From the NCBI RefSeq assembly GCF_016756595.1, contig NZ_AP023257.1, forward strand, positions 3,736,001 to 3,800,000: a DNA stretch of 64,000 nucleotides, given 5' to 3'. Position 1 is the stretch's first letter; the number at the start of each line of letters is the position of its first letter. This stretch comes from Mesorhizobium sp. L-2-11. GTDB taxonomy: Bacteria > Pseudomonadota > Alphaproteobacteria > Rhizobiales > Rhizobiaceae. Below the pieces are notes generated by a model that worked only from the letters and a program-made list of their open reading frames with translations, did not search any database and was not told where the DNA came from. Shown here piece by piece: positions 7,931 to 17,054 of the stretch. The position numbers and the translations under genes are program-made.

Positions 7931-9253
7931 ATGACACACATCCTGCATCGCCAGATCCATGCGAGCCTGCCCGTCGCGGCCGGCGGCAAGGGGATCGAAC
8001 TCTTCGACCGCGATGGCCGCGCCTATATCGACGCGTCAGGCGGCGCGGCGGTTTCCTGCCTCGGCCACGGCCATCCCGACGTGACGGCCGCGCTCCATGC
8101 GCAGGCCGACAAGCTCGCCTATGCCCACACCAGCTTCTTCACCAACGAGCCGGCCGAGGCATTGGCCGACAAGCTTGTCGCCGGCGCGCCACAAGGAATT
8201 AGCCACGTCTACTTCGTGTCCGGCGGCTCCGAGGCGGTGGAGGCGGCGCTCAAGATGGCCCGGCAGTTTTTCGTCGAGACCGGCAGGCCTGAGCGGCGAA
8301 ACGTCATCGCCCGCCGCCAGAGCTATCATGGCAACACGCTCGGCGCTCTCGCCGCCGGCGGCAATGAGTGGCGCCGTGCCCAATTCCGCCCTTTGCTGAT
8401 CGACACGCATCACATCGACCCATGCTATGCCTACCGCTACCAGGAAGCCGGTGAGAGCGAGGCGGCCTACGGACTGCGCGCTGCCCAGGCGCTCGAGGAT
8501 AAGATTCTCGAACTCGGTCCGGACACCGTCATGGCCTTCGTCGCGGAACCTGTGGTCGGCGCGACAGCAGGAGCGGTGCCCGCGGTTCGCGGCTATTTCA
8601 GACGCGTTCGCGAAATCTGCGACCGCTACGGCGTGCTCCTCATCCTCGACGAGGTGATGTGCGGCATGGGCCGCACCGGCACGCTGCACGCCTGCGAGCA
8701 GGACGGCGTCGCGCCCGACCTGATGACAATCGCCAAAGGCCTCGGCGGCGGCTACCAGCCCATTGGTGCGGTGCTGCTTTCACGCCGCATCTTCGACGCT
8801 TTCGCCGAAGGCTCCGGCTTCTTCCAGCACGGCCACACCTATATGTGCCACCCGATGGCCTGCGCGGCGGCGCTCGCCGTCCAGGAGGTGATCGTTCGCG
8901 ACGATCTGCTCGCCAACGTCCGGGCGATGGGGGCTCATCTTTCGCGGCGACTGGGCGAACGGTTCGGCAATCACGCCCATGTCGGCGACATCCGCGGCCG
9001 TGGCCTTTTCATGGGTGTAGAGCTGGTCGAGGATCGCTCTACCAAGGCGCCCTTCGAACCGAAGCGGAAGCTCAATGCGAAGATCAAGCGCGAGGCGATG
9101 GCGCGCGGCCTGCTGGTCTATCCCGCCGGAGGCACGATCGACGGAATGCGCGGCGATCATGTGCTGCTCGCGCCGCCCTTCATCATTGACGCCGCGGCAA
9201 TCGACGCTGTTGTTGAACGGCTTGGCGACGCGATAGACGCTGCGGTGGCATAG
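7931..9253 (+). CDS. Class III (omega) aminotransferase
   Basis: A 440-residue PLP-dependent, fold-type I aminotransferase, normal in length for the family. It shows the FDRDGRAYIDASGG entry, the PLP-phosphate site SGGSEAVEAALKMAR, the LILDEVMCGMGRTG aspartate strand, and the Schiff-base lysine in IAKGLGGGYQPIGA, with the later HGHTYMCHPMACAAAL segment. It moves an amino group from an omega- or beta-amino compound to a keto acid in the cytoplasm. Together with the divergent BKACE enzyme and the TRAP transporter beyond, it suggests uptake, deamination to a keto acid and CoA-dependent cleavage. The gene ends 10 bases from the converging RpiR gene. Confidence 0.88.
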   Translation: MTHILHRQIHASLPVAAGGKGIELFDRDGRAYIDASGGAAVSCLGHGHPDVTAALHAQADKLAYAHTSFFTNEPAEALADKLVAGAPQGISHVYFVSGGSEAVEAALKMARQFFVETGRPERRNVIARRQSYHGNTLGALAAGGNEWRRAQFRPLLIDTHHIDPCYAYRYQEAGESEAAYGLRAAQALEDKILELGPDTVMAFVAEPVVGATAGAVPAVRGYFRRVREICDRYGVLLILDEVMCGMGRTGTLHACEQDGVAPDLMTIAKGLGGGYQPIGAVLLSRRIFDAFAEGSGFFQHGHTYMCHPMACAAALAVQEVIVRDDLLANVRAMGAHLSRRLGERFGNHAHVGDIRGRGLFMGVELVEDRSTKAPFEPKRKLNAKIKREAMARGLLVYPAGGTIDGMRGDHVLLAPPFIIDAAAIDAVVERLGDAIDAAVA

Positions 9254-9263
9254 CCAGCGACCC

Positions 9264-10136
9264 TCATTCCGGCAGATAGGCGCCGAACGCCTGTAATTCC
9301 AGTTCCGTCTCCCTGACGCGAGCCGCGGCGGCCGGTCCGCTGCGCGCCAGCATCGTTGCAGCCAGCGCTTCCACGATAGCCATGGCTGCGGCTACCGATG
9401 GAAAGAAAGACGGGCTGTCGGTCGAGAATCGCAAGACAACCTGTGCATGCCGCGCGATCGGAGCGGCCATGCTGTCGACGATCGCGACAATCGGAACGCT
9501 GTGTCGTTGTGCAGCCTCGACCACCGGCCCGAGTTCACGCGAATAGGGCGAAAAGCCGATCGCGACGACTGCTTCCCTCTTTCCAAGCGCTGCGAGTTCC
9601 GCTTCGATCGCACCGCCGTCGCCGCCGAGCAGCGTGACGTCGCGCCGAAACATGCGGCAGAGATAGACGAGCGCGTGGGCGGGCGCGCGGCAGCTTCGGA
9701 AACCGGCGACACGTATGCGCTGAGCCTTCTCCAGTATCGAGCAGGCCCTTGCGATTTCTTCGCTGCCGTTGACCGCTTCGGCCGCCGCCAGATTGGCCAC
9801 CGTCGTCCTCAGCGATTCGGCGAAGATCGCCTCCGACCGGCGCCTGACAAGCGCATCGGCCCTTGCCGCGAAAGGCGCCTTGCCGGAGCGCAGCCGATCC
9901 TCGAACGGCTTGCGCAGCGCCGCCCAATCGCCGAAGCCCAGCCGCCGCGCCAGTCGCACGAAGGTCGTCGGTGTCACCTCTGATCGCGAGGCCAGCACCC
10001 GCATGGAAACCAGCGCCACCTCGTCGGGATGATCGACTAGGAAGCGCGCCGCCTTGCGCAGTTCCGAGCTCAATTCGGGGAGTTCGGTCAGTATGCGCGC
10101 CAGCAGCGCGTCGAAACCCATCTCCCGACTATTCAT
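9264..10136 (-). CDS. RpiR-family transcriptional regulator
   Basis: About 290 residues. The N-terminal helix-turn-helix (HTH_6) reads LSSELRKAARFLVDHPDEVA and then SEVTPTTFVRLARRLGFGDW; the C-terminal half is a SIS sugar-phosphate/ligand domain (RIRVAGFRSCRAPAHALVYL and VVAIGFSPYSRELGPVVEAA). Either ATG 10136 or ATG 10148 could start it; neither has ideal spacing to the AAGGGA site. The coding frame extends far upstream of these ATGs only because it runs antisense through the TAXI gene. It diverges from the TAXI-TRAP genes and probably senses the imported substrate or a derivative. Confidence 0.88.
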   Translation of the reverse strand: MNSREMGFDALLARILTELPELSSELRKAARFLVDHPDEVALVSMRVLASRSEVTPTTFVRLARRLGFGDWAALRKPFEDRLRSGKAPFAARADALVRRRSEAIFAESLRTTVANLAAAEAVNGSEEIARACSILEKAQRIRVAGFRSCRAPAHALVYLCRMFRRDVTLLGGDGGAIEAELAALGKREAVVAIGFSPYSRELGPVVEAAQRHSVPIVAIVDSMAAPIARHAQVVLRFSTDSPSFFPSVAAAMAIVEALAATMLARSGPAAAARVRETELELQAFGAYLPE

Positions 10137-10253
10137 TGTAACAAGCATTTCCCTTGATTGATAAAGCGCAACAATCGTAGCATGCATCGACGTGCCTTGA
10201 CACCAAAACACCGGACGGCCGCGACGGCACGCAAAATACCAAGGGAGAACCAG

Positions 10254-11237
10254 ATGAAACATGCCCGGACTGCACGCCTCGGAGCGCAGATCGCCGCCTT
10301 GTCGGCGGCGCTGCTGTTTTCGGCCAGCGCAATGGCGCAGCAGAATTTCGTTACCATCGGCACCGGCGGCGTCACCGGCGTCTACTATGCCGCCGGCGGC
10401 GCTATCTGCCGCCTGCTCAACAAGGATCGCAAGACACACGGCATCCGCTGCTCGGTCGAATCGACCGGCGGGTCGGCATTCAACGTGAACACGATCAAGG
10501 AAGGCGAACTCGACTTCGGCATGGCCCAGTCGGACGTCCAGTACAACGCCTACAAGGGGCTGGAATCGTTCAAGGACGGAGGCGCCCATACCGATTTGCG
10601 CGCGGTTTTCTCGATCCATCCGGAGCCGTTCACGGTGCTGGCGCATCCCAATGCCGGCGTAACGAAGTTCGAGGATTTCAAGGGCAAGCGTTTCAACGTC
10701 GGCAATCCCGGTTCCGGGACGCGCGCTTCGATGGAGCGTCTGCTCGGCGCGATGGGCTGGACGTTGGCCGACTTTTCGCTCGCATCGGAGCTGAAGGCTG
10801 ACGAGCACGGACCGGCGCTCTGCGACGGCAAGATCGACGGGTTTTTCTACGGCGTCGGTCATCCCTCGGCCAACATCCAGGATCCGACGACCACCTGCGG
10901 TGCCAAGCTGGTGCCGTTGACCGGTGAGGTCGTGGACAAGCTTGTCGCCGAGAATCCGTACTACGCCAAGGCGACCATTCCGGGCGGGCTCTACGCCAAC
11001 AATCCCAACGATACCGAGACTTTCGGCGTGCTCGCCACGCTGGTCACTTCGGCCAAGGTTCCCGACGAGAGCGTCTATCAGCTGACCAGGGCGGTGTTCG
11101 AGAACTTCGACGAATTCAAGTCGCTGCATCCGGCCTTCGCCAATCTCGATCCGGCCAAGATGGTTGCGGAAGGAAATTCCGCGCCGCTGCATCCGGGTGC
11201 TGAAAAATACTTCAAGGAGAAGGGCTGGTTGAAGTAG
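10254..11237 (+). CDS. TAXI-type TRAP transporter solute-binding protein
   Basis: A 327-residue periplasmic binding protein. The start follows AAGGGAG. Residues 1-28 are a Sec signal peptide ending SASAMAQ. The mature protein opens [20 protein letters not shown], the hallmark of TAXI (TRAP-associated extracytoplasmic immunogenic) receptors, and contains the [15 protein letters not shown] and [17 protein letters not shown] blocks seen in the family. Two cysteine-containing strands (AICRLL, IRCSVES) may form a disulfide. It feeds the fused permease 72 bases downstream. Known TAXI ligands are small dicarboxylates or glutamate-like molecules; the ligand here is unknown but probably feeds the BKACE/aminotransferase pair. 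Confidence 0.92.
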   Translation: MKHARTARLGAQIAALSAALLFSASAMAQQNFVTIGTGGVTGVYYAAGGAICRLLNKDRKTHGIRCSVESTGGSAFNVNTIKEGELDFGMAQSDVQYNAYKGLESFKDGGAHTDLRAVFSIHPEPFTVLAHPNAGVTKFEDFKGKRFNVGNPGSGTRASMERLLGAMGWTLADFSLASELKADEHGPALCDGKIDGFFYGVGHPSANIQDPTTTCGAKLVPLTGEVVDKLVAENPYYAKATIPGGLYANNPNDTETFGVLATLVTSAKVPDESVYQLTRAVFENFDEFKSLHPAFANLDPAKMVAEGNSAPLHPGAEKYFKEKGWLK

Positions 11238-11258
11238 GCTTCGTGACCTGACGACGGT

Positions 11259-11283
11259 CCGGCGGGTCCAGCTGATCCGCCGG
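11259..11283. promoter_or_regulatory. Hairpin between binding protein and permease
   Basis: CCGGCGG (11259-11265) pairs perfectly with CCGCCGG (11277-11283) over an 11-base loop containing CAGCTG. There is no T-tract, so it is more likely to protect the binding-protein mRNA or cause partial termination than to stop transcription. Confidence 0.45.
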
Positions 11284-11309
11284 GGCCATCCGCAACAGGA
11301 GACGACGTC

Positions 11310-13913
11310 ATGAGCGAAGTGAAGGCACAACCGGCCGGCGTCGATCTCGAAGAGCTCGAACAACTCGTCGCGGAGGCCGACACGGGTGGCCGGCATCCGG
11401 CTGGCACGGTCGGACGAGTCCTGCTCTGGGTTGCAGTCGCGTGGTCGCTTTTCCAGCTCTGGTACGCTTCGCCGTTGCCGTTCGTGTTCGGCTTCGGCAT
11501 TCTCAACGACACGGAAGCGCGCGCCATCCATCTCGGCTTTGCGCTGTTCTTGACCTTCCTCGCCTATCCGGCGCTGAGATCCTCGCCCCGCGATCACGTG
11601 CCGCTGCTCGACTGGGTGCTGGCCGTGGCCGGCGGATTTGCCGGCGCCTACCTCTTTCTCTTTTACGTCGTGCTGTCCGGACGGCCGGGCCAGCCGACCA
11701 CGCTCGATCTGGTGACCGGCACCGTTGGCATCCTGTTGCTGCTCGAGGCGACGCGCCGTGCGCTCGGCCTGCCGATGGTGGTCGTGGCCTGTACCTTCAT
11801 CTTCTACACCTTTGCCGGCCAGTACATGCCGGACGTGATTCAGCATCGCGGCGCATCACTCACCAAGTTTCTCAACCATCAATGGCTGACAACCGAAGGC
11901 GTCTTCGGCATTGCACTTGGCGTGTCGACGAGCTTCGTCTTTCTGTTCGTCCTGTTCGGCACGCTTCTGGAAAAGGCAGGCGCCGGCAACTGGATGATGC
12001 AGATCTCCATTGCGCTGCTCGGCCATCTGCGAGGCGGCCCGGCGAAAGTCGCGGTGGTCTCGTCGGCCCTCAACGGCGTCGTGTCCGGCTCGTCCGTCTC
12101 CAACGTGGTTTCAGGCGGCATCTTCACCATCCCGCTGATGAAGCGCACCGGCCTTTCCGGCGTCAAGGCGGGCGCCATTGAGGCTTCGGCCTCGATCAAC
12201 GGCCAGATCATGCCGCCGGTCATGGGCGCGGCCGCGTTCCTGATGGTCGAATATGTCGGCATTCCCTATGCGGAGATCGTCAAGCACGCGCTGCTGCCGG
12301 CGGTCTTCTCTTATATCGCGCTGCTCTACATGGTTCATCTCGAAGCGATAAAAATGGGCCTGAAGACGATCCCGCAGCGTCCGACGCCGGCAAGAGAACG
12401 GATGCTGCGGATGGGGCTGGGACTGTCGAGCAGCGTTCTCGCAGTCTGTATCGTCTATTACGGGATCGTTGCTATCCAGGCTGTCTTCGGCGGGGCCGCG
12501 CCGCCGCTGCTCGCAATCGCCGGCGTCGCTCTCTACGTCGCCTCGGTCTGGTATTCCTCGCGCTATCCGGACCTCGCACTCGACGATCCGAACGCGCCAA
12601 TCCTCGAACTGCCGCGCGCCTGGGACGTCACGCGGACCGGGCTCGACTTCCTCATCCCGATCGCGGTGCTTCTGTGGTGCCTTATGGTCGAGCAGATGTC
12701 GCCCGGTCTCTCGGCGTTCTGGGCGACAGTTTCAATCCTCGGCATAGTCGCCACCCGCAAGCCGCTGATGGCGCTGTTCCGCAAAGAAAATCTCGCGGCC
12801 TCAGTGCGGGCTGCCTGGGACGATCTGATCGATGGGCTGGCGCTCGGCGCCCGCAACATGATCGGCATCGGTATCGCCACGGCCACCGCCGGCATCGTCG
12901 TCGGCACGATCACGCTGACCGGTCTCGGCCTGATGATGACGGAACTCGTCGAGTTCATCTCCGGCGGCAATGTCATCCTGATGCTGATCCTGATCGCCGC
13001 GATCAGCCTTGTGCTCGGCATGGGCATTCCGACCACCGCGAACTACATCCTGGTCGCCACGCTGATGGCCCCGGTCGTGGTCGATCTCGGCGCGCAGGCC
13101 GGCTTGCCGATCCCGCTGATCGCGGTCCACCTGTTCGTCTTCTATTTCGGAATAATGGCCGATATCACCCCGCCCGTCGGGCTGGCAGCGTTCGCGGCGG
13201 CGGCGATCTCCAAGGAGGATCCGATCGCCACCGGTTTCCAGGGCGCGCTCTATTCGCTGCGCACGGCGATCCTGCCGTTCGTCTTCATCTTCAATCCGGC
13301 GATGCTGCTGATCGGAGTCGACACGTGGCCGCAGACGATCTGGGTGGCGACGGTGTCGCTGATCGCCATACTGCTGTTTTCGGCCGCGACCATGAACTGG
13401 TTCGTGACGAAAAGCCGACTTTGGGAAAGTGCGGCCCTGCTTCTCATCTGCTTCACGCTGTTTCGGCCGGACTGGTGGCTCAATCAGGTGTCGCCGCCTT
13501 ACGAGGAGCTGCCGGCGAGCGAGTTCCTGTCGGCAGTCGCGCAGGCGCCGGCCGATGGCCGCATCAATTTCGTCGTCGAGGGTGTCGACCTCATGGGCGA
13601 AGATGTACGCAAGACCGTCAACGTGCCGCTCGGTGAGCCGGGCGAGCCGCTGGAGCGGCTGCGCGGCATCGGCCTTACCATCACGCAGGCGGGCGATGCG
13701 CTGATGATCAGCAATGTCGATTTCGGATCCTACGCCAAGCGCATCGGGCTGGATGTCGGGTATGACGTGGTGGGGGTGCTGAGAAAGGCCGACCAGCCAT
13801 CGAGCCTCATTCCGATCGGCCTGGCGCTCGCTGCGACCGCCGGCGTTGCCGGGCTGCAGTTCGCGCGGGCGCGCAAGCAGGCGAACAGGAAGGAAGCCGG
13901 TCCGGCGCGCTGA
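11310..13913 (+). CDS. TRAP transporter fused permease (DctQ-DctM, 4TM/12TM) with C-terminal extension
   Basis: An 867-residue inner-membrane protein combining the small and large TRAP permease subunits. This fusion is the normal partner of TAXI receptors. Hydrophobic segments span residues about 30-720. The DctM part shows NGVVSGSSVSNVVSGG, IEASASINGQIMPPVMGAAA and GMGIPTTANYILVATLMAP, all conserved in the family. After the last membrane segment, residues about 730-850 form a soluble domain resembling the DUF3394 extension found on some of these fusions, ending in a final helix and a basic tail. It starts at an ATG after CAGGAGACG. Transport is driven by sodium or proton gradients. Confidence 0.92.
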   Translation: MSEVKAQPAGVDLEELEQLVAEADTGGRHPAGTVGRVLLWVAVAWSLFQLWYASPLPFVFGFGILNDTEARAIHLGFALFLTFLAYPALRSSPRDHVPLLDWVLAVAGGFAGAYLFLFYVVLSGRPGQPTTLDLVTGTVGILLLLEATRRALGLPMVVVACTFIFYTFAGQYMPDVIQHRGASLTKFLNHQWLTTEGVFGIALGVSTSFVFLFVLFGTLLEKAGAGNWMMQISIALLGHLRGGPAKVAVVSSALNGVVSGSSVSNVVSGGIFTIPLMKRTGLSGVKAGAIEASASINGQIMPPVMGAAAFLMVEYVGIPYAEIVKHALLPAVFSYIALLYMVHLEAIKMGLKTIPQRPTPARERMLRMGLGLSSSVLAVCIVYYGIVAIQAVFGGAAPPLLAIAGVALYVASVWYSSRYPDLALDDPNAPILELPRAWDVTRTGLDFLIPIAVLLWCLMVEQMSPGLSAFWATVSILGIVATRKPLMALFRKENLAASVRAAWDDLIDGLALGARNMIGIGIATATAGIVVGTITLTGLGLMMTELVEFISGGNVILMLILIAAISLVLGMGIPTTANYILVATLMAPVVVDLGAQAGLPIPLIAVHLFVFYFGIMADITPPVGLAAFAAAAISKEDPIATGFQGALYSLRTAILPFVFIFNPAMLLIGVDTWPQTIWVATVSLIAILLFSAATMNWFVTKSRLWESAALLLICFTLFRPDWWLNQVSPPYEELPASEFLSAVAQAPADGRINFVVEGVDLMGEDVRKTVNVPLGEPGEPLERLRGIGLTITQAGDALMISNVDFGSYAKRIGLDVGYDVVGVLRKADQPSSLIPIGLALAATAGVAGLQFARARKQANRKEAGPAR

Positions 13914-13946
13914 GACGGAAACGTTTGAGGCCCGGTGAAAAAGTCC

Positions 13947-14996
13947 TCAGTCGGCGGTCAGCACGACCTTGACGCTCTGCGAGCGGTCGGCGGCCAGCCG
14001 AAAGGCATCGCAGGCCGAGGCGAGGGGGCGTTCGGCGGTCACCAGCTTCAGGACATCTATATCCCCGCTGACGATGAGATCGACCGCCTGGTTGAATTCC
14101 GCACCGAAACGGAACGTGCCGTTCAGATTGATTTCCTTGGCCATCACCGCGTTGGCGGCCACCGGGATCTGGCCACCCGGCAGATTGCCAAGCTGAACGA
14201 CCGTGCCGCCGCGCCGGACGCTGGCGATCGCCGCGGCGAGACCGGCTGCGGTGCCTGAAATCTCGAACGCGACATCGATCGCCTTGCCGGCCGCGAGCGC
14301 CTTGAGCTCGTCGTCGCCGCCAGACAGGTCGATCGTCCTGTTTGCTCCAAGTCTGCTGGCGAAGGCGAGCGGCGCCTCTGCTATGTCGGCGACGGTCAGC
14401 TCGCCGCATCCGTTGAGCTTGGCGGCGAGCATGGTCAGCAGCCCGATAGGGCCGGCGCCGAACAGGATGACGTTGCGGCCGGCGATGTCGCCGGCCCGTG
14501 CGACAGCATGCAGGCTGACGGCGAGCGGTTCGGCGAGTGCCGCGGCCTGGTAGGAGACATCGGGCGGAATCTTGACGCATTGCGCCGGCGTGGCATCGAA
14601 CAGGCTGGCAAAACCGCCTTGCATGTGCGGCGTTTTCGACGCCGAGCCCATGAAATAAATGTTTTCACAGAGATTGACGCGACCCTCGGCGCATCGCGCG
14701 CATTGTCCGCACCAGCGCGACGGGTTGACCGCCACGCGATCGCCGACGGCAAGTCCTGGCGCGTCCGCGCTGATTTCGACGATCTCTCCGGCGACCTCGT
14801 GGCCGAGCACGAGCGGCGAGGTGACGACGAAATCGCCGGTCCGCGCATGGCGGAAATAGTGCAGGTCAGAACCACAGATGCCGCCTGCGCCGAAGCGCAC
14901 GCGCACCATTCCCGGCGCGAGGGGGCCGAGCGGATGCTCGACGAGGCGTAGATCCTCGGGGCCGAACAGCGTTGCGGCGATTGCACTGTCGATCAA
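13947..14996 (-). CDS. idnD: L-idonate 5-dehydrogenase-like zinc alcohol dehydrogenase
   Basis: A medium-chain NAD(P)-dependent, zinc-binding dehydrogenase. The order of motifs is GGICGSDLHYFRHARTGDFV (catalytic zinc Cys), GHEVAGEIVEI, a four-cysteine structural zinc lobe (WCGQCARCAEGRVNLC), and the Rossmann motif LFGAGPIGLL. The GSDLHYF..GRTGDFV form is typical of L-idonate 5-dehydrogenase, which oxidises L-idonate to 5-keto-gluconate. No ATG is available: the TTG at 14996 overlaps the dctM stop (TTGA) and gives 349 residues, while a GTG at 15026 would add 10. The gene ends the TRAP operon on this strand, so its substrate is probably the imported sugar acid. Confidence 0.8.
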   Translation of the reverse strand: MIDSAIAATLFGPEDLRLVEHPLGPLAPGMVRVRFGAGGICGSDLHYFRHARTGDFVVTSPLVLGHEVAGEIVEISADAPGLAVGDRVAVNPSRWCGQCARCAEGRVNLCENIYFMGSASKTPHMQGGFASLFDATPAQCVKIPPDVSYQAAALAEPLAVSLHAVARAGDIAGRNVILFGAGPIGLLTMLAAKLNGCGELTVADIAEAPLAFASRLGANRTIDLSGGDDELKALAAGKAIDVAFEISGTAAGLAAAIASVRRGGTVVQLGNLPGGQIPVAANAVMAKEINLNGTFRFGAEFNQAVDLIVSGDIDVLKLVTAERPLASACDAFRLAADRSQSVKVVLTAD

Positions 14997-16399
14997 CGGA
15001 TCAGTCCCATTTGCGTCGGCAGCCACAGCGTGATGGCGGGGATGAAGGTGATCAGGATCAGCGCGACGATCAACGGGACGAGCCAGGGCAGAATTGCCAT
15101 GGTCGTACGCTCGACCGACAGTTTGGCGACCCGTGAGAGGACGAACAGCACCATGCCAAGCGGCGGATGGAGGAGACCGATCATCAGGTTAAGCGTCATG
15201 ATCAGACCGAAATGCACAGGATCGATGCCGTAGAGGACTACGATCGGCAGGAGGATCGGCACAAGGATCGTGATGGCGGCGATCGTGTCGAGGAAACAAC
15301 CGACGACCAGCATCAGGATGTTGACCAGGATCAGGAACACCCATTTGTTTTCGGTCAGCGATGTGATGAAGACCGAAAACAGCTGCGCCGCCTGGCTGAC
15401 GGTGAGCAACCAGGCGAAGATCGACGCGGCGGTGACGATGAAGAGGACCGACGCGGTCGTCTCGATCGTGTCGAAACTGGCCTTGGCGAGGGCTGCGAGT
15501 GTCATCGTGCGATAGCGCACGAGCCCGAGAAACAACGACCAGATGACGGCGGCCATGGCCGCTTCGGTCGGCGTGAACCAGCCCATGGTCATGCCGCCGA
15601 TCAGGATGATCGGTGTCATCAGCGCCATGACGGCGGAGAAATCGAAATACCAGTCGCAGGCGATCAGGATAACGAGCGCGATGCCAACGGCAATGTTGAG
15701 CGACAGTCCCATCTGGACAAGGACATAAACGGCCAGCGGAAAGCAGCACACCACGGCGACCTCGATCGAGGCGGCGGCAAGCCGGTTCAGTTTGAACGGC
15801 GTGTCCGACCCCCAGCCCCGGCGGTGGGCGAAGATCGCGACCGTCACCATCATCAGCACCGTCATGACGACGCCGGGCAGGATGCCGGCCATGAACAGCG
15901 CGCCGATCGAGACGTTGGCCATCATGCCGTAGATGACGAAGGGCAGCGACGGCGGGAAGATCGGGCCGAGCGTCGAGGAGGCGGCAGTGACACCGACCGC
16001 CGCCTCCACGGGATAACCATGGTCGCGCATGGCCTTGATCTCGATGGTGCCGATGCCGGCGGCGTCGGCAAGGGCTGCGCCCGACATGCCGGCGAAGACC
16101 ACCGATCCGACGATGTTCACCTGCGCGAGGCCGCCCTTCATCCAGCCGACAAGCGCCAGCGCGAAGGAATAGATCCGCCCGGTGACACCGGCGATGTTCA
16201 TCAGATTGCCGGCGAAGATGAAGAACGGCACGGCAAGCAGCGGAAAGCTCTCGACGCCGGCGATCATGCGCTGCGCGGCGATGATGTCGGGCGCCACGCC
16301 ATAGAAGACGAGATAGAGCAGCGACGACACCGCCATCGACACAGCGACAGGCACGCCGACCAGCATCAGGACGAGAAAGGCTCCGATCAGAAGCAGCAT
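14993..16399 (-). CDS. dctM: TRAP transporter large permease (DctM)
   Basis: A 468-residue integral membrane protein with roughly 12 hydrophobic segments. Conserved blocks include VESFPLLAVPFFIFAGNLMN, GSVVFAGMSGAALADAAGIG, and AASSTLGPIFPPSLPFVIYG, all characteristic of the DctM subunit that forms the ion-coupled channel. The gene follows dctQ after 3 bases and overlaps the dehydrogenase start by 4 bases, so translation is coupled. A loop of about 40 residues around position 200-245 (RRGWGSDTPFKLNR) is longer than in many DctM proteins. Confidence 0.93.
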   Translation of the reverse strand: MLLLIGAFLVLMLVGVPVAVSMAVSSLLYLVFYGVAPDIIAAQRMIAGVESFPLLAVPFFIFAGNLMNIAGVTGRIYSFALALVGWMKGGLAQVNIVGSVVFAGMSGAALADAAGIGTIEIKAMRDHGYPVEAAVGVTAASSTLGPIFPPSLPFVIYGMMANVSIGALFMAGILPGVVMTVLMMVTVAIFAHRRGWGSDTPFKLNRLAAASIEVAVVCCFPLAVYVLVQMGLSLNIAVGIALVILIACDWYFDFSAVMALMTPIILIGGMTMGWFTPTEAAMAAVIWSLFLGLVRYRTMTLAALAKASFDTIETTASVLFIVTAASIFAWLLTVSQAAQLFSVFITSLTENKWVFLILVNILMLVVGCFLDTIAAITILVPILLPIVVLYGIDPVHFGLIMTLNLMIGLLHPPLGMVLFVLSRVAKLSVERTTMAILPWLVPLIVALILITFIPAITLWLPTQMGLIR

Positions 16400-16402
16400 G
16401 GC

Positions 16403-16975
16403 CTATTCCCCCAATCCGTCGAACGCGGCGGGGCGCTCCAGCGCCGAGTAGCCGCGGCGAACGTTGCCGATGAAGACCTGGATGGCGCGCAGCATCATCA
16501 GCACGAAACCGGCGAAGACGGCGTAGAAGACGACGTTGCGCGGCAGGTTGATGGTGACCATCCGCTCGCGGTGGACGATCCCGACATAGCGCCAGAGGAG
16601 CCAAGACATGTAGGCGAAGAAGCAGATGGTAATCACATTGACCGCGAGCGCCAGGTAGCGCCCCGCCCCAGCGGGGAGATAATGATAGAGCACGTCGACA
16701 TGGATGTGGCGCGTGGTGCGCGTGCACATCACCGAGCCCAGGAAGACCACGACGACGAGGCAGTTGATGGCGATCTCCTCGGTCCAGGCAAAACTGTTGT
16801 TCATGACGTAGCGCGTGAAGAACTGCAGAAACACGCAGAACGACATGCCCCAGAACACGGCGAGCGTGACCCAGTCCTCGACCGCGTATCGCGACAGATC
16901 GATGGGCGGCGCTTCTTCCTCGAAGGCATGCGCCAGTTCTTCTGGGGTAACCTGGGTGTGGACCTCTTGGGTCAT
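16403..16975 (-). CDS. dctQ: TRAP transporter small permease (DctQ)
   Basis: A 190-residue protein with four predicted membrane segments and the DctQ pattern: FLQFFTRYVMNNSFAWTEEI (aromatic-Arg-Tyr motif followed by WTEE) and TRHIHVDVLYH. It bridges the binding protein and DctM. The ATG at 16975 is chosen because a GGAG site lies 7 bases before it; a TTG two codons upstream is possible. The gene sits 79 bases after dctP on the same strand. Confidence 0.9.
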   Translation of the reverse strand: MTQEVHTQVTPEELAHAFEEEAPPIDLSRYAVEDWVTLAVFWGMSFCVFLQFFTRYVMNNSFAWTEEIAINCLVVVVFLGSVMCTRTTRHIHVDVLYHYLPAGAGRYLALAVNVITICFFAYMSWLLWRYVGIVHRERMVTINLPRNVVFYAVFAGFVLMMLRAIQVFIGNVRRGYSALERPAAFDGLGE

Positions 16976-17054
16976 CGGCAAGCTCCGGGCACTGTTGGAC
17001 AGCGGACTCGACAGACCCGACGCGCTTGTCGCGCCGGGCCCGGATCGATGCGGC

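Noticed and set aside
10149..11846. Long N-terminal extension of the RpiR frame
   Set aside because: It runs antisense through the TAXI gene and into the permease. Only the part from the ATG at 10136 (or 10148) matches RpiR proteins.
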